Shown here in pieces: positions 55,339 to 63,674 of a DNA stretch of 64,000 nt. The stretch's first letter is position 1. Each line of letters begins with the position of its first letter. The translations under genes and the position numbers were made by a program. The notes beneath the pieces are model-generated. The model worked only from the letters and a program-made list of their open reading frames with translations, did no database searches and was not told the DNA's origin. The DNA comes from Paenibacillus silviterrae (GTDB taxonomy: Bacteria > Bacillota > Bacilli > Paenibacillales > NBRC-103111), in contig NZ_JASKUT010000002.1 of NCBI RefSeq assembly GCF_030167925.1, positions 1,364,001 through 1,428,000 on the forward strand, written 5' to 3'.

Positions 55339-55370
55339 ACAAGGCCACCGATCCTTATCGGCAGCCTTGT
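55339..55370. other. Long perfect hairpin of unknown role
   Basis: ACAAGGC-CA-CCGAT-CCTT-ATCGG-CA-GCCTTGT folds into a 12-bp stem with one small internal loop and a CCTT tetraloop. There is no T-tract on either side. It lies between the cnt promoter and the 75-aa gene, upstream of both; it might end antisense transcripts or be part of the leader of the plus-strand gene. Confidence 0.45.
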
Positions 55371-55469
55371 CATGGTGACATTGTATCTTCCCGGATATGT
55401 TGTGTATCGACAAAAATGACGCTTCTCTTTCGAATAGTATTTTACCAAGCTTTGGACAGGGAGAGAATC

Positions 55470-55697
55470 ATGCAAAATGACGTTGAACTAGCTGTAACCA
55501 AGATTGAAGAACTAAATGTTCGAAACCAACGAGCAATGATGGAATTGATCAAACGAAGCCTGAAAATGACTGACGATGATTTCAATAAGGAGCTCTTGCT
55601 GGCTTACGCCTATCAGAACCCTGTTCACATTTTGGAAATAGCTATTGCGCTCCAATATGAGGAGATCCTTAAGTCACTGCCTGACAAATTTCTTTGA
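55470..55697 (+). CDS. Small hypothetical protein, 75 aa
   Basis: ATG at 55470 follows GGGAGAG; the ORF is open further upstream (to 55416) without a ribosome site. The predicted product is soluble, largely helical and acidic: MQNDVELAVTKIEELNVRNQ, then MMELIKRSLKMTDDDFNKEL. No domain recognised. It is convergent with the lipoprotein at 55708. Confidence 0.6.
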   Translation: MQNDVELAVTKIEELNVRNQRAMMELIKRSLKMTDDDFNKELLLAYAYQNPVHILEIAIALQYEEILKSLPDKFL

Positions 55698-55707
55698 CAC
55701 GAGGCTT

Positions 55708-56223
55708 TTATTCCATTAACCATTTTTTCACTTTACTATCCATCTCGCTTTGTAAATGCTTTATATTTCCGGCATCTTGTTGAACGAATTTCAGGTATTT
55801 TTTGGGGAACATCTTCTTTAAAGAAGATGAATACAAGCTCCCGTCTTGAGGTTCTACATACTTGATAACCGAGTAACGTTCTCCATCTCTCTTCAATTGC
55901 ATTACCGCGGGTAAAGAATGCCCCGATTGGTTTTCTACACCGGTTGATTTATTAAAGCCACCGAAATAAGACCACATATAGACACTGAGTATTCCGTTGG
56001 ACTTGCTCGTGCCATATACTTTATGGACCTCAAATTGCTTTTCTGTAGAACGATTAGAGGAGGTGTATTTGCTAATAATGTAACTGGAAATCAGCTCATC
56101 CATCTCATTGGTAACGTTTGTATCCCCGTCTTGTAACTCTATCCCTCTTCCGTTACAACCTGACACCATAGCCACAATAAAAATGAATACAGCAACAATT
56201 AGTGTATTTCTCAACCTGCTCAT
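55708..56223 (-). CDS. Hypothetical lipoprotein
   Basis: 171-aa lipoprotein starting at ATG 56223 (MSRLRNTL), with a G-run just upstream; the longer frame to 56304 overlaps no ribosome site. TM-type signal with lipobox VSGC followed by NGRGIELQ. The remainder is polar, with a YSVIKYVEPQDGS segment, and ends in a Lys-rich tail. It resembles small Bacillus lipoproteins with a DUF-type beta domain but is not identified. It lies 50 bp after the serine hydrolase on the same strand. Confidence 0.6.
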   Translation of the reverse strand: MSRLRNTLIVAVFIFIVAMVSGCNGRGIELQDGDTNVTNEMDELISSYIISKYTSSNRSTEKQFEVHKVYGTSKSNGILSVYMWSYFGGFNKSTGVENQSGHSLPAVMQLKRDGERYSVIKYVEPQDGSLYSSSLKKMFPKKYLKFVQQDAGNIKHLQSEMDSKVKKWLME

Positions 56224-56272
56224 CTCCCCCCCCACACATATCAGACGGTTTTTAATTGGAAAAAGTTTTAAA

Positions 56273-57742
56273 TTATGAATTAAAACCACTCTTTTTCTTC
56301 GCATGGTAATATTTCCTGGTAAGAAATACCCAATTTGTGAAATTTACAAGCGTTATTACAACTATCCATATGATCAAAGATGACATGGTGGTCCATAACC
56401 CGAACCAAGGCAATACTCGCCCAGCTGCCACAAATGTAGTTAATGGTGAAAGAAGCAAGAGGATCAAGATTGGGAGCAGCCACCCGATCGATGATAGAAT
56501 CCATTTCCCGGTCGAAATGCCCTTATTGCTCCCATTGATACGATAATATGAATATAAACCCCAAGCAACTGTCGACATGACGAGAAAAATGATAACTCTC
56601 TCCATAGTACTGCTATTTAACCTAGGAGCTTCGGGCGTTTGACCCCCAATGATCTTTGCAATCCCGTCGACAAAAGCTCCATAATCGACAAAAGTATTTA
56701 ATCCCAAGTTAAACATCATCGCGATGCCAAGTTGTTGGTTCAAATATATCGTTTCCTCTGCTTTATACGTCCAGAATATTCCGTTATGAGAAATGGTCCG
56801 CCCCGCCTGTTCCTCCTTCCCCGCCATCCAACCCATTCCATACGGGCCACTCGGTCCGGCCTTATGGTACTCCTCCATCAGTTCAGGTACAAGAAGACGT
56901 CCATTATATTGAGCAAGCATCCATCTTGCCATATCTTCTGCAGTTGAAACAATACCTGCTGGACCGTCAATAAACCAAGGAGGTTCAGCTTGCCTTACAG
57001 GATGGCCTAGCAATAAATAATGCCCCCGCGGAATGTCAGGATTATCATTAATTTGCTGCGTACTACTAACGCTGAAGGTATGGCTCATACCCAGAGGCTC
57101 GAAGATATTCTTTTGCATATAGGTGTGGAAGCTTTGTCCGCTTACTTTCTCCACAAGAAGAGCCAAATATTGATAATTCGGGTTGTGATAGTTATAGGAG
57201 TTTGCGGGATTATTAACGAGCTCGACTATGCTTAACGATTGATTAATCTCCCGCAGAGATTGATATTGGGGGGAACGTGTCATGTCAGGATTCACTTTAT
57301 CATTAAGACCGGTAGTCTGATTCAACAAATTCCGTATCGTAATGGTACTAACGCGATCATCCTTAGGAGAGAGGTCTGGAAAGTAGGCTGCGTAAGGCGC
57401 GTCAAGGTCGATTCGTCCTTTTTCCGCCAACTGCAGGACCGCTAGTGCCGTGAAAGATTTGCTTAAAGAAGCGATGGGAAATGGGGTATTGCCGGTGATT
57501 TCGCGGCCATCTGAAAATGTACCGTAACCTGTCGCATAGAGTACCTCTTCGTTATTAGCTATCGCGAGAGCCGCAGCCTTAATATTGTTGACTTCCATGC
57601 TTTTTTTGACGTAATCATCAATATCTTGAAGTATTTCGGCTTTGTTTCGAAGCTCCATTGCAGCAACAGGTTTAGCCAGGATTGACAACATCAGTAGTGC
57701 ACTGCTCAAGCATAAAATTAGTTTTTTATAAACGGTTGTCAT
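56273..57742 (-). CDS. Beta-lactamase-fold serine hydrolase with C-terminal membrane region
   Basis: 489-aa exported protein of the class C beta-lactamase / PBP4*-like (PF00144) group. ATG at 57742 with GGAGGGAG upstream; signal peptide about 1-28. The nucleophile motif is SLSK (Ser92, Lys95); the YxN motif is in the YNYHNPNYQ region (about 190); GPAGIVSTAEDMARWM follows. After about 370 come three to four TM helices. Members include esterases, D-aminopeptidases and peptide-antibiotic resistance proteins; function not assigned. It is followed by the small lipoprotein gene. Confidence 0.83.
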   Translation of the reverse strand: MTTVYKKLILCLSSALLMLSILAKPVAAMELRNKAEILQDIDDYVKKSMEVNNIKAAALAIANNEEVLYATGYGTFSDGREITGNTPFPIASLSKSFTALAVLQLAEKGRIDLDAPYAAYFPDLSPKDDRVSTITIRNLLNQTTGLNDKVNPDMTRSPQYQSLREINQSLSIVELVNNPANSYNYHNPNYQYLALLVEKVSGQSFHTYMQKNIFEPLGMSHTFSVSSTQQINDNPDIPRGHYLLLGHPVRQAEPPWFIDGPAGIVSTAEDMARWMLAQYNGRLLVPELMEEYHKAGPSGPYGMGWMAGKEEQAGRTISHNGIFWTYKAEETIYLNQQLGIAMMFNLGLNTFVDYGAFVDGIAKIIGGQTPEAPRLNSSTMERVIIFLVMSTVAWGLYSYYRINGSNKGISTGKWILSSIGWLLPILILLLLSPLTTFVAAGRVLPWFGLWTTMSSLIIWIVVITLVNFTNWVFLTRKYYHAKKKSGFNS

Positions 57743-58041
57743 GGTAGCACTCCCTCCGTACTAGTTACAGCTACTGTAACAGGCAAATCTTAAGAAAATA
57801 GGAGGTTTTTTCTTGCTATTTATTAAGTTCTTGTTTTTTGACCAGTGCTATCGTATCACTCGTTGTAGCCTCCCACTTCGTATCTACACGAAAAGGCAGA
57901 CACCGAGCAGCTGAGGCTGTCACCCCTTCGATGCTAATTATTTCTTTCAAGTGACTATGTTACTTCAAAGTGCGTACTATTCACTTGCTGTCCGATGGTA
58001 CACAATGACATAGAAAACAATAATGAAAGGAAGGAATGCAT
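57743..58041. other. Intergenic region with HxlR-type motif
   Basis: About 300 bp between divergent genes. On the minus strand a 45-codon open stretch (57821-57958, ending ALVKKQELNK) has no ribosome site and is unrecognised, perhaps a gene remnant. The plus-strand motif CAAAGTGCGTACTATTC lies at 57966-57982, 59 bp before the SDR start. No terminator or RNA gene seen. Confidence 0.4.
57966..57982 (+). promoter_or_regulatory. 17-bp HxlR-type candidate operator upstream of SDR gene
   Basis: CAAAGTGCGTACTATTC matches the ytbD-upstream motif (AAAAGTGCGTACTTTTC) at 15 of 17 positions, in the same orientation relative to the gene. The flanking TACTTCAAAGTGCGTACT (57961-57978) is the reverse complement of 41048-41065 with a single difference. 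Confidence 0.6.
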
Positions 58042-59118
58042 ATGCATATTCAACTTAGTGAACCTTCTGTTCGCAAAACTGCTCTTGTAGTTGGGGCCAA
58101 CGGTGTCATCGGACGCAATCTTATTGAATATTTGATGAAGCTTCCTGATTGGGACATCATCGGAATATCGAGACGCGGAGGTGAACGATCCGATAAGGTT
58201 AAGTATATTTCCGTCGATCTTCTCGATGAAACAGATACTCATAAGAAACTCGGCAACCTCACAGGAGTCACCCATATCTTCTATGCCGCTTATCAAGATC
58301 GACCTACATGGGCTGAGTTGGTTCCACCAAATCTTACCATGCTTGTTAACGTCATCAATGCGATTGAGCCGGGTTCTCCTTCGCTTCAGCACATCAGTCT
58401 CATGCAAGGTTACAAAGTGTACGGAGCTCACCTCGGCCCATTCAAAACACCAGCTAAAGAAACGGATGCCGGCCACATGCCGCCGGAATTTAACATCGAC
58501 CAACAACAATTCCTTGAACAGCGGCAACAAGGACAGAAATGGACGTGGTCGGCGATTCGTCCATCTGTCGTTTGCGGGTTCGCTATGGGCAATCCGATGA
58601 ACTTGGCTATGGTAATCGCGATCTATGCTTCGATATCAAAAGAACTCGGGTTGCCGCTTCGCTTTCCAGGTAAACCGGGAGCTTACCATAGCTTGCTGGA
58701 GATGACCGACGCGGAACTGCTGGCAAAGGCAACTGTTTGGGCGGCGACCGACAGCCGCTGCGCAAATCAAGCGTTCAACATCAATAATGGCGATCTCTTC
58801 CGTTGGAGTGAGCTCTGGCCGAAAATTGCCGATTATTTTGAACTGGAGATCGCGCCTCCGCTGCCTATGCCGTTAGAGGTGGTGATGGCGGACAAAGAGC
58901 TGTTGTGGAACACAATGGTCATGAAGCACGGCTTGGAGAACAACAGCTACAAGGACGTTTCATCTTGGCGCTTCGGGGACTTTGTGTTTTCTTGGGACTA
59001 CGATTTTTTTGCTGACGGAACAAAGGCCCGCCGGTTAGGTTTCCACGAATTTATTGATACAGAAGCGATGTTCATGAGCATTTTCGACGACCTCCGTCGC
59101 CGTAGAGTGATTCCTTGA
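58042..59118 (+). CDS. SDR-family oxidoreductase (PRISE-like)
   Basis: 358-aa extended short-chain dehydrogenase resembling the PRISE group (progesterone 5-beta-reductase / iridoid-synthase-like enone reductases). Rossmann motif ALVVGANGVIGRNLIEYL at about 13-30, then GISRRG. HISLMQGYKVYGAH occupies the active-site region with Tyr and Lys arranged differently from classical YxxxK. WSAIRPSVVCGFAMGNPMNL follows. ATG at 58042 is preferred over 58036 because GGAAGGA then has 6-7-nt spacing. An HxlR-type motif lies upstream and an HxlR gene is convergent downstream. Probably reduces activated double bonds of electrophiles; inferred. Confidence 0.8.
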   Translation: MHIQLSEPSVRKTALVVGANGVIGRNLIEYLMKLPDWDIIGISRRGGERSDKVKYISVDLLDETDTHKKLGNLTGVTHIFYAAYQDRPTWAELVPPNLTMLVNVINAIEPGSPSLQHISLMQGYKVYGAHLGPFKTPAKETDAGHMPPEFNIDQQQFLEQRQQGQKWTWSAIRPSVVCGFAMGNPMNLAMVIAIYASISKELGLPLRFPGKPGAYHSLLEMTDAELLAKATVWAATDSRCANQAFNINNGDLFRWSELWPKIADYFELEIAPPLPMPLEVVMADKELLWNTMVMKHGLENNSYKDVSSWRFGDFVFSWDYDFFADGTKARRLGFHEFIDTEAMFMSIFDDLRRRRVIP

Positions 59119-59134
59119 CTATCTAGCGGTTTAC

Positions 59135-59168
59135 AAGGCCGGTTCTGCATTCTAGGGGCCGGCTTTTT
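59135..59168 (+). terminator. Terminator of SDR gene
   Basis: AAGGCCGG and CCGGCTTT form an 8-bp stem around a loop of about 16 nt, followed by TT. It overlaps the 3' end of the convergent HxlR gene. Confidence 0.65.
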
Positions 59169-59547
59169 CCGGATCATTTTTCATCAATTTCTTTATCCCG
59201 AAGAGTACCTTAGCCCTGCCACCGTACGCCCGTTCAACATACAAGTCTCCCCACCTGCACATTAGATGGAGAATATCTTTAAGACTCCATCCAAATTCCG
59301 TCAGCTCATATTCCACTTTCGGTGGGATTTCATTATAAACGGTACGTTTTATAATACCATCGTCTTCCAACTCCCGCAGCTGCTGCGTCAACACTTTTTG
59401 TGTTATGGCAGGCAATAACCTAAGAAATTCCCCATTTCGTTTTTTGCCAAACGTTAGATGAAATAAAATAACCGGCTTCCACTTTCCGCCGATTATCTCG
59501 AGTGTCACTTCCACTGCCGTATTAAATGTTTTCTCCGGTTTGAGCAT
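59152..59547 (-). CDS. HxlR-family transcriptional regulator
   Basis: 131-aa HxlR winged-helix protein: VTLEIIGGKWKPVILFHL, recognition helix LPAITQKVLTQQLRELEDDG, wing PPKVEYELTEFGWSL. A Cys in LMCRWGD could be a redox or electrophile sensor. ATG at 59547, weak ribosome site. Close paralogue of the regulator at 38473. It is convergent with the SDR and precedes (same strand) the next HxlR gene's end by 47 bp. Confidence 0.86.
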   Translation of the reverse strand: MLKPEKTFNTAVEVTLEIIGGKWKPVILFHLTFGKKRNGEFLRLLPAITQKVLTQQLRELEDDGIIKRTVYNEIPPKVEYELTEFGWSLKDILHLMCRWGDLYVERAYGGRAKVLFGIKKLMKNDPEKAGP

Positions 59548-59593
59548 TGTGAATAGTTTCGCCTCTTTGTCGTTGAAAAATGATCATGTATTT

Positions 59594-59965
59594 CTAGTGT
59601 TGATCTTTTTTCAATTCGGCCTTCGACTGTTTCGTAAATTCGATATGCTTGAAGCCCCATCCGCACATATCGGTCAGCACCGAGCTTAGCGTCTTTCCGT
59701 GATCGGATAACGAGTATTCGACCTTCGGCGGGATTTCCTGATAAATCCGGCGCTCGATAAGTCCGTCCTTTTCCATCTCGCGCAGCTGGCTCGTAAGCAT
59801 TCCTTGGGTAATGTTCGGGAGCAGCCGGCGCAATTCCCCGAATCTCTTAGTCCCATCGTGCAGCAAAATAAACAGGATCAGCGGCTTCCACTTTCCTCCG
59901 ATCGCGTGCAGCGTCGCTATAATTCCTTGTGTGCGATGATTCGGTTCGCGTATTCCGTCTTGCAT
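59594..59965 (-). CDS. HxlR-family transcriptional regulator
   Basis: 123-aa HxlR protein with TLHAIGGKWKPLILFILL, LPNITQGMLTSQLREMEKDG and PPKVEYSLSDHGKTL; Cys in DMCGWGF. ATG at 59965 follows AAGGTGGAGG. It is divergent from the NAD(P)H oxidoreductase at 60221, the usual arrangement for an HxlR repressor and its target (as in yodB-type systems). Intergenic GTAC-rich palindromes are probable binding sites. Confidence 0.87.
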   Translation of the reverse strand: MQDGIREPNHRTQGIIATLHAIGGKWKPLILFILLHDGTKRFGELRRLLPNITQGMLTSQLREMEKDGLIERRIYQEIPPKVEYSLSDHGKTLSSVLTDMCGWGFKHIEFTKQSKAELKKDQH

Positions 59966-60048
59966 GCTCCCGCCTCCACCTTACTGATTATGACTCTTCT
60001 AATGCCACTTTACCAGAGTATCCGGAATTCGAACAGTACGATCATTTC

Positions 60049-60146
60049 CCGTACATGGTACGGTTTTACGTACTATATGGCATATATTCCCACGGAATCC
60101 ACTGTATGTTCGGCAGAACCTAGTACGAAAAAAGAGCGTACTTTGC
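60049..60146 (+). promoter_or_regulatory. GTAC-rich palindromes and 17-bp motif upstream of NAD(P)H oxidoreductase
   Basis: CCGTAC-ATG-GTACGG (60049-60063) is a perfect palindrome. AGTACG (60122-60127) and CGTACT (60137-60142) are inverted 9 bp apart. AAAAGAGCGTACTTTGC (60130-60146) matches the motifs upstream of ytbD and the SDR. AAAGAGC (60131-60137) and GCTCTTT (60152-60158) could also form a leader hairpin. Likely HxlR-controlled promoter region. Confidence 0.55.
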
Positions 60147-60220
60147 AAGATGCTCTTTCTCCCCAATAATAGGGAGTGCAGATCGCGATGCTGCTAAAAA
60201 GCGAATAAAGGATGATCGTT

Positions 60221-60760
60221 ATGAACGTTTTGGTTATCGCCGCACACCCCGCATTACATCAGTCCCGAGCCAATAAGGCCTTGATCCAGGAGCTTAATAA
60301 ACACGCGGATATTCATATTCGTGAACTATATCTGGAATACCCCACATGGCAGATCAACGTTGATAAAGAGCAGCGGATGCTGCTTCAATACGATCGGATT
60401 GTATTCCAGTTCCCATTCTATTGGTACAGCTGTCCGCCTCTGCTTAAGAAGTGGTTTGACGATGTACTGATATTTGGCTGGGCTTTTGGTCCTGGGGGAG
60501 AGAATCTGCTCGGCAAAGAGTTCATGATCGCCACTACGACCGGAGGCACGGAACTATGCTACAGGTCGGGCGGTGAAAACATGTATACAATTAGCGAGCT
60601 CCTGCGTCCAATCGAAAGAACACTGACAAAATGCAACGGTACCTTCCTTCCGGCATTCGTTGCCTACAGCGTAACGCAAGCTACGGACGCTGAATTGGCG
60701 CATGTAGCAGAAAAGTACGCAGAATTAATAAAGGTTCCCAGGGAATCCCTCATCCATTGA
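60221..60760 (+). CDS. NAD(P)H-dependent oxidoreductase (flavodoxin-2 / quinone reductase type)
   Basis: 179-aa FMN/FAD enzyme of the MdaB/KefF/YwrO class reducing quinones or nitro compounds by two electrons. ATG at 60221 with AAAGG 9 nt upstream; the ATG at 60212 is too close to that site. Motifs: NVLVIAAHPALHQSRANKAL and FQFPFYWYSCPPLLKKWFDD, then IATTTGG. It is divergent from an HxlR regulator and belongs with the other electrophile-detoxifying genes here. Confidence 0.88.
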   Translation: MNVLVIAAHPALHQSRANKALIQELNKHADIHIRELYLEYPTWQINVDKEQRMLLQYDRIVFQFPFYWYSCPPLLKKWFDDVLIFGWAFGPGGENLLGKEFMIATTTGGTELCYRSGGENMYTISELLRPIERTLTKCNGTFLPAFVAYSVTQATDAELAHVAEKYAELIKVPRESLIH

Positions 60761-60769
60761 TTCAAACCG

Positions 60770-61045
60770 GATGGGATTCCCACGCCGCAAACGGGAATAA
60801 CAAGGATTCTCCAGAGTTCATGCAAAAATTCGATGGTCGACTCGTTTGGAATAAAACAGGACATCATGAAAATCAACGGTGCTCCTACCCGTATCATCTT
60901 GCGCCAATCTTTCACATTGATGCAATGTGACAATTCTGAACTAGTTATACACAAGTAAAACGAGATCTTGGCATAACCACCAAAAACCCAAATAAAAATG
61001 ACGAACATACCCAGGTTTTGGATGAAATTTAAAATATCAATCGAC
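60770..61045 (-). pseudogene. GerAB-type germination permease remnant (C-terminal part)
   Basis: About 90 codons resembling the last TM helices of GerB-family permeases: MFVIFIWVFGGYAKISFYLC, then INVKDWRKMI and FLHELWRILVIPVCGVGIP. It has no ribosome site, and the N-terminal two thirds and the A and C partner genes are missing. Immediately upstream another frame encodes about 40 unrecognised residues (EHLRDELVSEVLYAADLIPG, ending near 61037). The frame runs on after 60770 without family similarity. Confidence 0.65.
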
Positions 61046-61424
61046 CTCACCAGGGATTAGATCGGCTGCGTACAAAACTTCGCTTACCAGCTCGTCCCGC
61101 AAGTGTTCAGGCTTAGGTAAGGTTTCAAGCCAATCGTCATTCATTTCTTTGGCGATGGCATCAAGTCAAATAGACAAGAGAACTAGTTCTTATAGAAATC
61201 CCCCTCTATCAAGAAAAATGAGTAAATCTGTGAATCCAAGCAGGATCAAAAACAAAAAAATCCTTTTAGAGAATCAACTATGGAGGAATCGTCCTCGACA
61301 ATGAAAATGTTCATATCCATTTCATGTGCACTCCATTCTCTCAAACCATGCTAAGCAGCCGACTAAGGACTCATTGGCAGAAAAGTCCTTAGCAGGCCGC
61401 TGGTACCGCTCGTATTGAACCCGT
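61046..61424. other. Gene-free stretch
   Basis: About 380 bp between the GerAB remnant and the lipoprotein gene. It holds the short unrecognised open stretch noted above (about 61037-61170, minus strand), AT-rich sequence, and an inverted repeat CTAAGGACT (61363-61371) / AGTCCTTAG (61384-61392) that may end the lipoprotein transcript, without a clear T-tract. Nothing else was seen. Confidence 0.5.
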
Positions 61425-62336
61425 TTACTTGGACGTTTCCATCGGTTGAAGAGGCTTCTTATTTAAAATGCTTTCCACTTCTTCATATCCCGTCGGGAAG
61501 GCAAAATTGTAACGCGCCGGGAGTGCAAAAACATATTGTGAATTGCGGCCCAGCTCGCTCGGCCCTATTGGAGCCGCTCCTATGTGAAATTTTCCTTGCT
61601 GCAGCGAGTTCCATTGGGCGTGCGTAAATATCATAATAGGAATGTCCTGCCTAGGGCTTTCCTTCTTCCATAGAGGATGTCTGATGCTGATGAAAGGTCC
61701 CTTTTCAACAACCTTTTCTCCTCCCGATCCCCCTGGCACTAAACCTTTCCATTCGTCCGTCACAATCGCGAACCCTTTCCAGCTATCCGGCAATGGGAAA
61801 TGAAATCCATATTCAGTATTCACATACTGAACGGATTTGTCTTCCTCATTAGTGCCAAGCTCGACATTCGTAATGAGCCAGCGATTGTTTATCTTTTTCA
61901 CCTCGGCAAGTATAGTCCGCTTAGCGGCAATCCCGTTGCTGCTAGTGATTTCGATGATTTGACCTTTCACTCGATACATATCATTTGAAACCTTTTCATC
62001 GCTTTGCACTTCAATACGGTCTGGCCATGGACTGGATACTTGTCTGCCGGGGGCATGCACGGGATCACTCTGCCATTTGGTCAGAAGCTCTTGGGATACC
62101 AGATTTCCGTAGTTCTCTTGTATATTCTTACTAATGAGTTCATTGGGAGCCGAAAGGGATACCATCTGAAGCTTACTACCGAAACTTTCCACCAAACCAA
62201 TTATCGTTTCCTCATCCGTCTTTTCGGATTGCGGCATTTCAACAACCTTCACCGGTGGCTGAGCTTCTTCTATCGCACACCCGGACAGAGCAACACTGAT
62301 CGATAATAGGACAACCTGCCACAAAATACTTCTCAT
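61425..62336 (-). CDS. Hypothetical lipoprotein
   Basis: About 303-aa lipoprotein with signal VVLLSISVALSGC followed by AIEEAQPP. ATG at 62336 has GGAG 12 nt upstream; an in-frame GTG at 62348 touches that site. Residues about 45-165 look like an NTF2/DUF4829-type fold (IIGLVESFGSKLQMVSL; WLITNVELG). From about 170 a second domain begins with YVNTEYGFHFPLPDSWKGF, a pattern of extracellular beta domains seen in Paenibacillus lipoproteins. Function unknown. Confidence 0.65.
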   Translation of the reverse strand: MRSILWQVVLLSISVALSGCAIEEAQPPVKVVEMPQSEKTDEETIIGLVESFGSKLQMVSLSAPNELISKNIQENYGNLVSQELLTKWQSDPVHAPGRQVSSPWPDRIEVQSDEKVSNDMYRVKGQIIEITSSNGIAAKRTILAEVKKINNRWLITNVELGTNEEDKSVQYVNTEYGFHFPLPDSWKGFAIVTDEWKGLVPGGSGGEKVVEKGPFISIRHPLWKKESPRQDIPIMIFTHAQWNSLQQGKFHIGAAPIGPSELGRNSQYVFALPARYNFAFPTGYEEVESILNKKPLQPMETSK

Positions 62337-62525
62337 GGTGTTCTTCACTCCTTTTACTTCCTGACGAAAGAAACACCCGATTTGTTTTCATTGGATTGGC
62401 CTAAATTTCAGATCTACTAAATCCAAACATAATTTTGGACAACTGCAACCTATTCGAACTGACTTCCGTCTGGTGGATTGTCACTTGATTGAAGCTAAAA
62501 CTTGGAATCGGAAGGAGCTTATGTT

Positions 62526-63608
62526 ATGAAAAAGAAACTATCTGTATTATTAGCTTTGACCGGGATACTCGGCACGACAGCCGCAGTCGGAGCGGAAGAT
62601 TTGGTAGAAAAGGTTACAGGCTACTTACAAAAAGACGTAAAAGTGCTTGTTAACGGGCAAGACAGCACGCTTACGCCTGTCTATATCGATGGAAAAGCGT
62701 ATATCCCGGTGCGCGATGCTGCGGCTAAGCTTGGATATACTGTAAATTACGATGAAGCGAACAAAGAAATCGAGCTCGACGAAGCGGTTGACCTGATGCG
62801 TGCATCCGGTGTGATCGTAAACGTGCAGGCTAACGAGGACGGGAAATATCGCATCGAATTACTAGGCAGCACATGGGTTATTTTGACTGTAGACCAATCG
62901 ACAGATATGAAAAGCCTGGACGGCAAAACGCTAACCCCTGCCGATTTAAAAGCCGGCACACAAATCGATGCCGAGTTCGGACCCGCCATGGCGATGAGCT
63001 TCCCTGGCCAAGCGCAGGCTGTAAGAATTCATGTTCACGCAGATCGTGCTGTCAAAGAAGATACCATCAAAGAAGTTAAACGTACGGATGACGGCTGGCG
63101 AGTTCAATTAGGCGACGCTTTGATACTGAACGCAGGTAAGGAAACACGCGTCATGACATCCCAGGGCGAGTCTGTGAATTGGGAGGATTTGAAAGCCGGC
63201 ATGAAAGTAAAAGCCTATTACGGTCCATTCGAGACGAGAAGCCTTCCTCCTCAAAGCCCTGTTTTCCTCTTAGTCGTTCAAGCTCAAGCGCCTGTTACAG
63301 GAGCGCTGAAAATGTCGCCGGAGACAGCGCAGGAATACCGCAACTTGGCATGGGCTCAAGTCAATGAGCAAGCCTCCCATATTACGACGAAGCAAGACGA
63401 GGCAGCCGTTCAGATTGTCTCCTCTAAAGAGGTTGGTGTTGTAGCTGCCACAGACGAGCAGAGGAAATTGCTCGCAGATGTTCAAGCTGCGAACGGTAAC
63501 TTTGTTACGGTTACTTACAACACGGACCAAGACGAGCTGCTTGGACCTTTGACCGTCGTGTTCGATTTCAACACCAAAGCTTTTATCGGCTTCAACGCTA
63601 GAAGATAA
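62526..63608 (+). CDS. Secreted copper-amine-oxidase-N-like stalk-domain protein
   Basis: 360-aa exported protein. ATG at 62526 follows AAGGAG with 8-nt spacing. Signal peptide ending near TTAAVGA. Residues about 30-90 form the stalk domain (PF07833 type): VKVLVNGQDSTLTPVYIDGK, AYIPVRDAAAKLGYTVNYD. Then come two beta-rich domains with DLKAGTQIDAEFGPAMAMSF and DLKAGMKVKAYYGPFETRSL, an internal duplication. Such proteins are wall-associated in Paenibacillus; no enzymatic motif is visible. Confidence 0.78.
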   Translation: MKKKLSVLLALTGILGTTAAVGAEDLVEKVTGYLQKDVKVLVNGQDSTLTPVYIDGKAYIPVRDAAAKLGYTVNYDEANKEIELDEAVDLMRASGVIVNVQANEDGKYRIELLGSTWVILTVDQSTDMKSLDGKTLTPADLKAGTQIDAEFGPAMAMSFPGQAQAVRIHVHADRAVKEDTIKEVKRTDDGWRVQLGDALILNAGKETRVMTSQGESVNWEDLKAGMKVKAYYGPFETRSLPPQSPVFLLVVQAQAPVTGALKMSPETAQEYRNLAWAQVNEQASHITTKQDEAAVQIVSSKEVGVVAATDEQRKLLADVQAANGNFVTVTYNTDQDELLGPLTVVFDFNTKAFIGFNARR

Positions 63609-63624
63609 CCGATTTCCAAGCGTC

Positions 63625-63665
63625 CATGAAATTCAACCCTCCGTTGGATTTCATGGGCTTTTTAT
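63625..63665 (+). terminator. Terminator of stalk-domain gene
   Basis: CCATGAAATTCAAC and GTTGGATTTCATGG form a 14-bp stem with one wobble pair, followed by GCTTTTTA. Confidence 0.9.
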
Positions 63666-63674
63666 GGTTCCCGG

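Noticed and set aside
60131..60158. Terminator or attenuator AAAGAGC...GCTCTTT before the NAD(P)H oxidoreductase
   Set aside because: The stem is only 7 bp with a 14-nt loop and no T-tract; it overlaps the shared operator motif, which explains the sequence better.
60664..61050. Intact 128-aa gene on the minus strand
   Set aside because: It begins mid-way through a GerB-type permease without a ribosome site and runs antisense into the NAD(P)H oxidoreductase; best read as a remnant.
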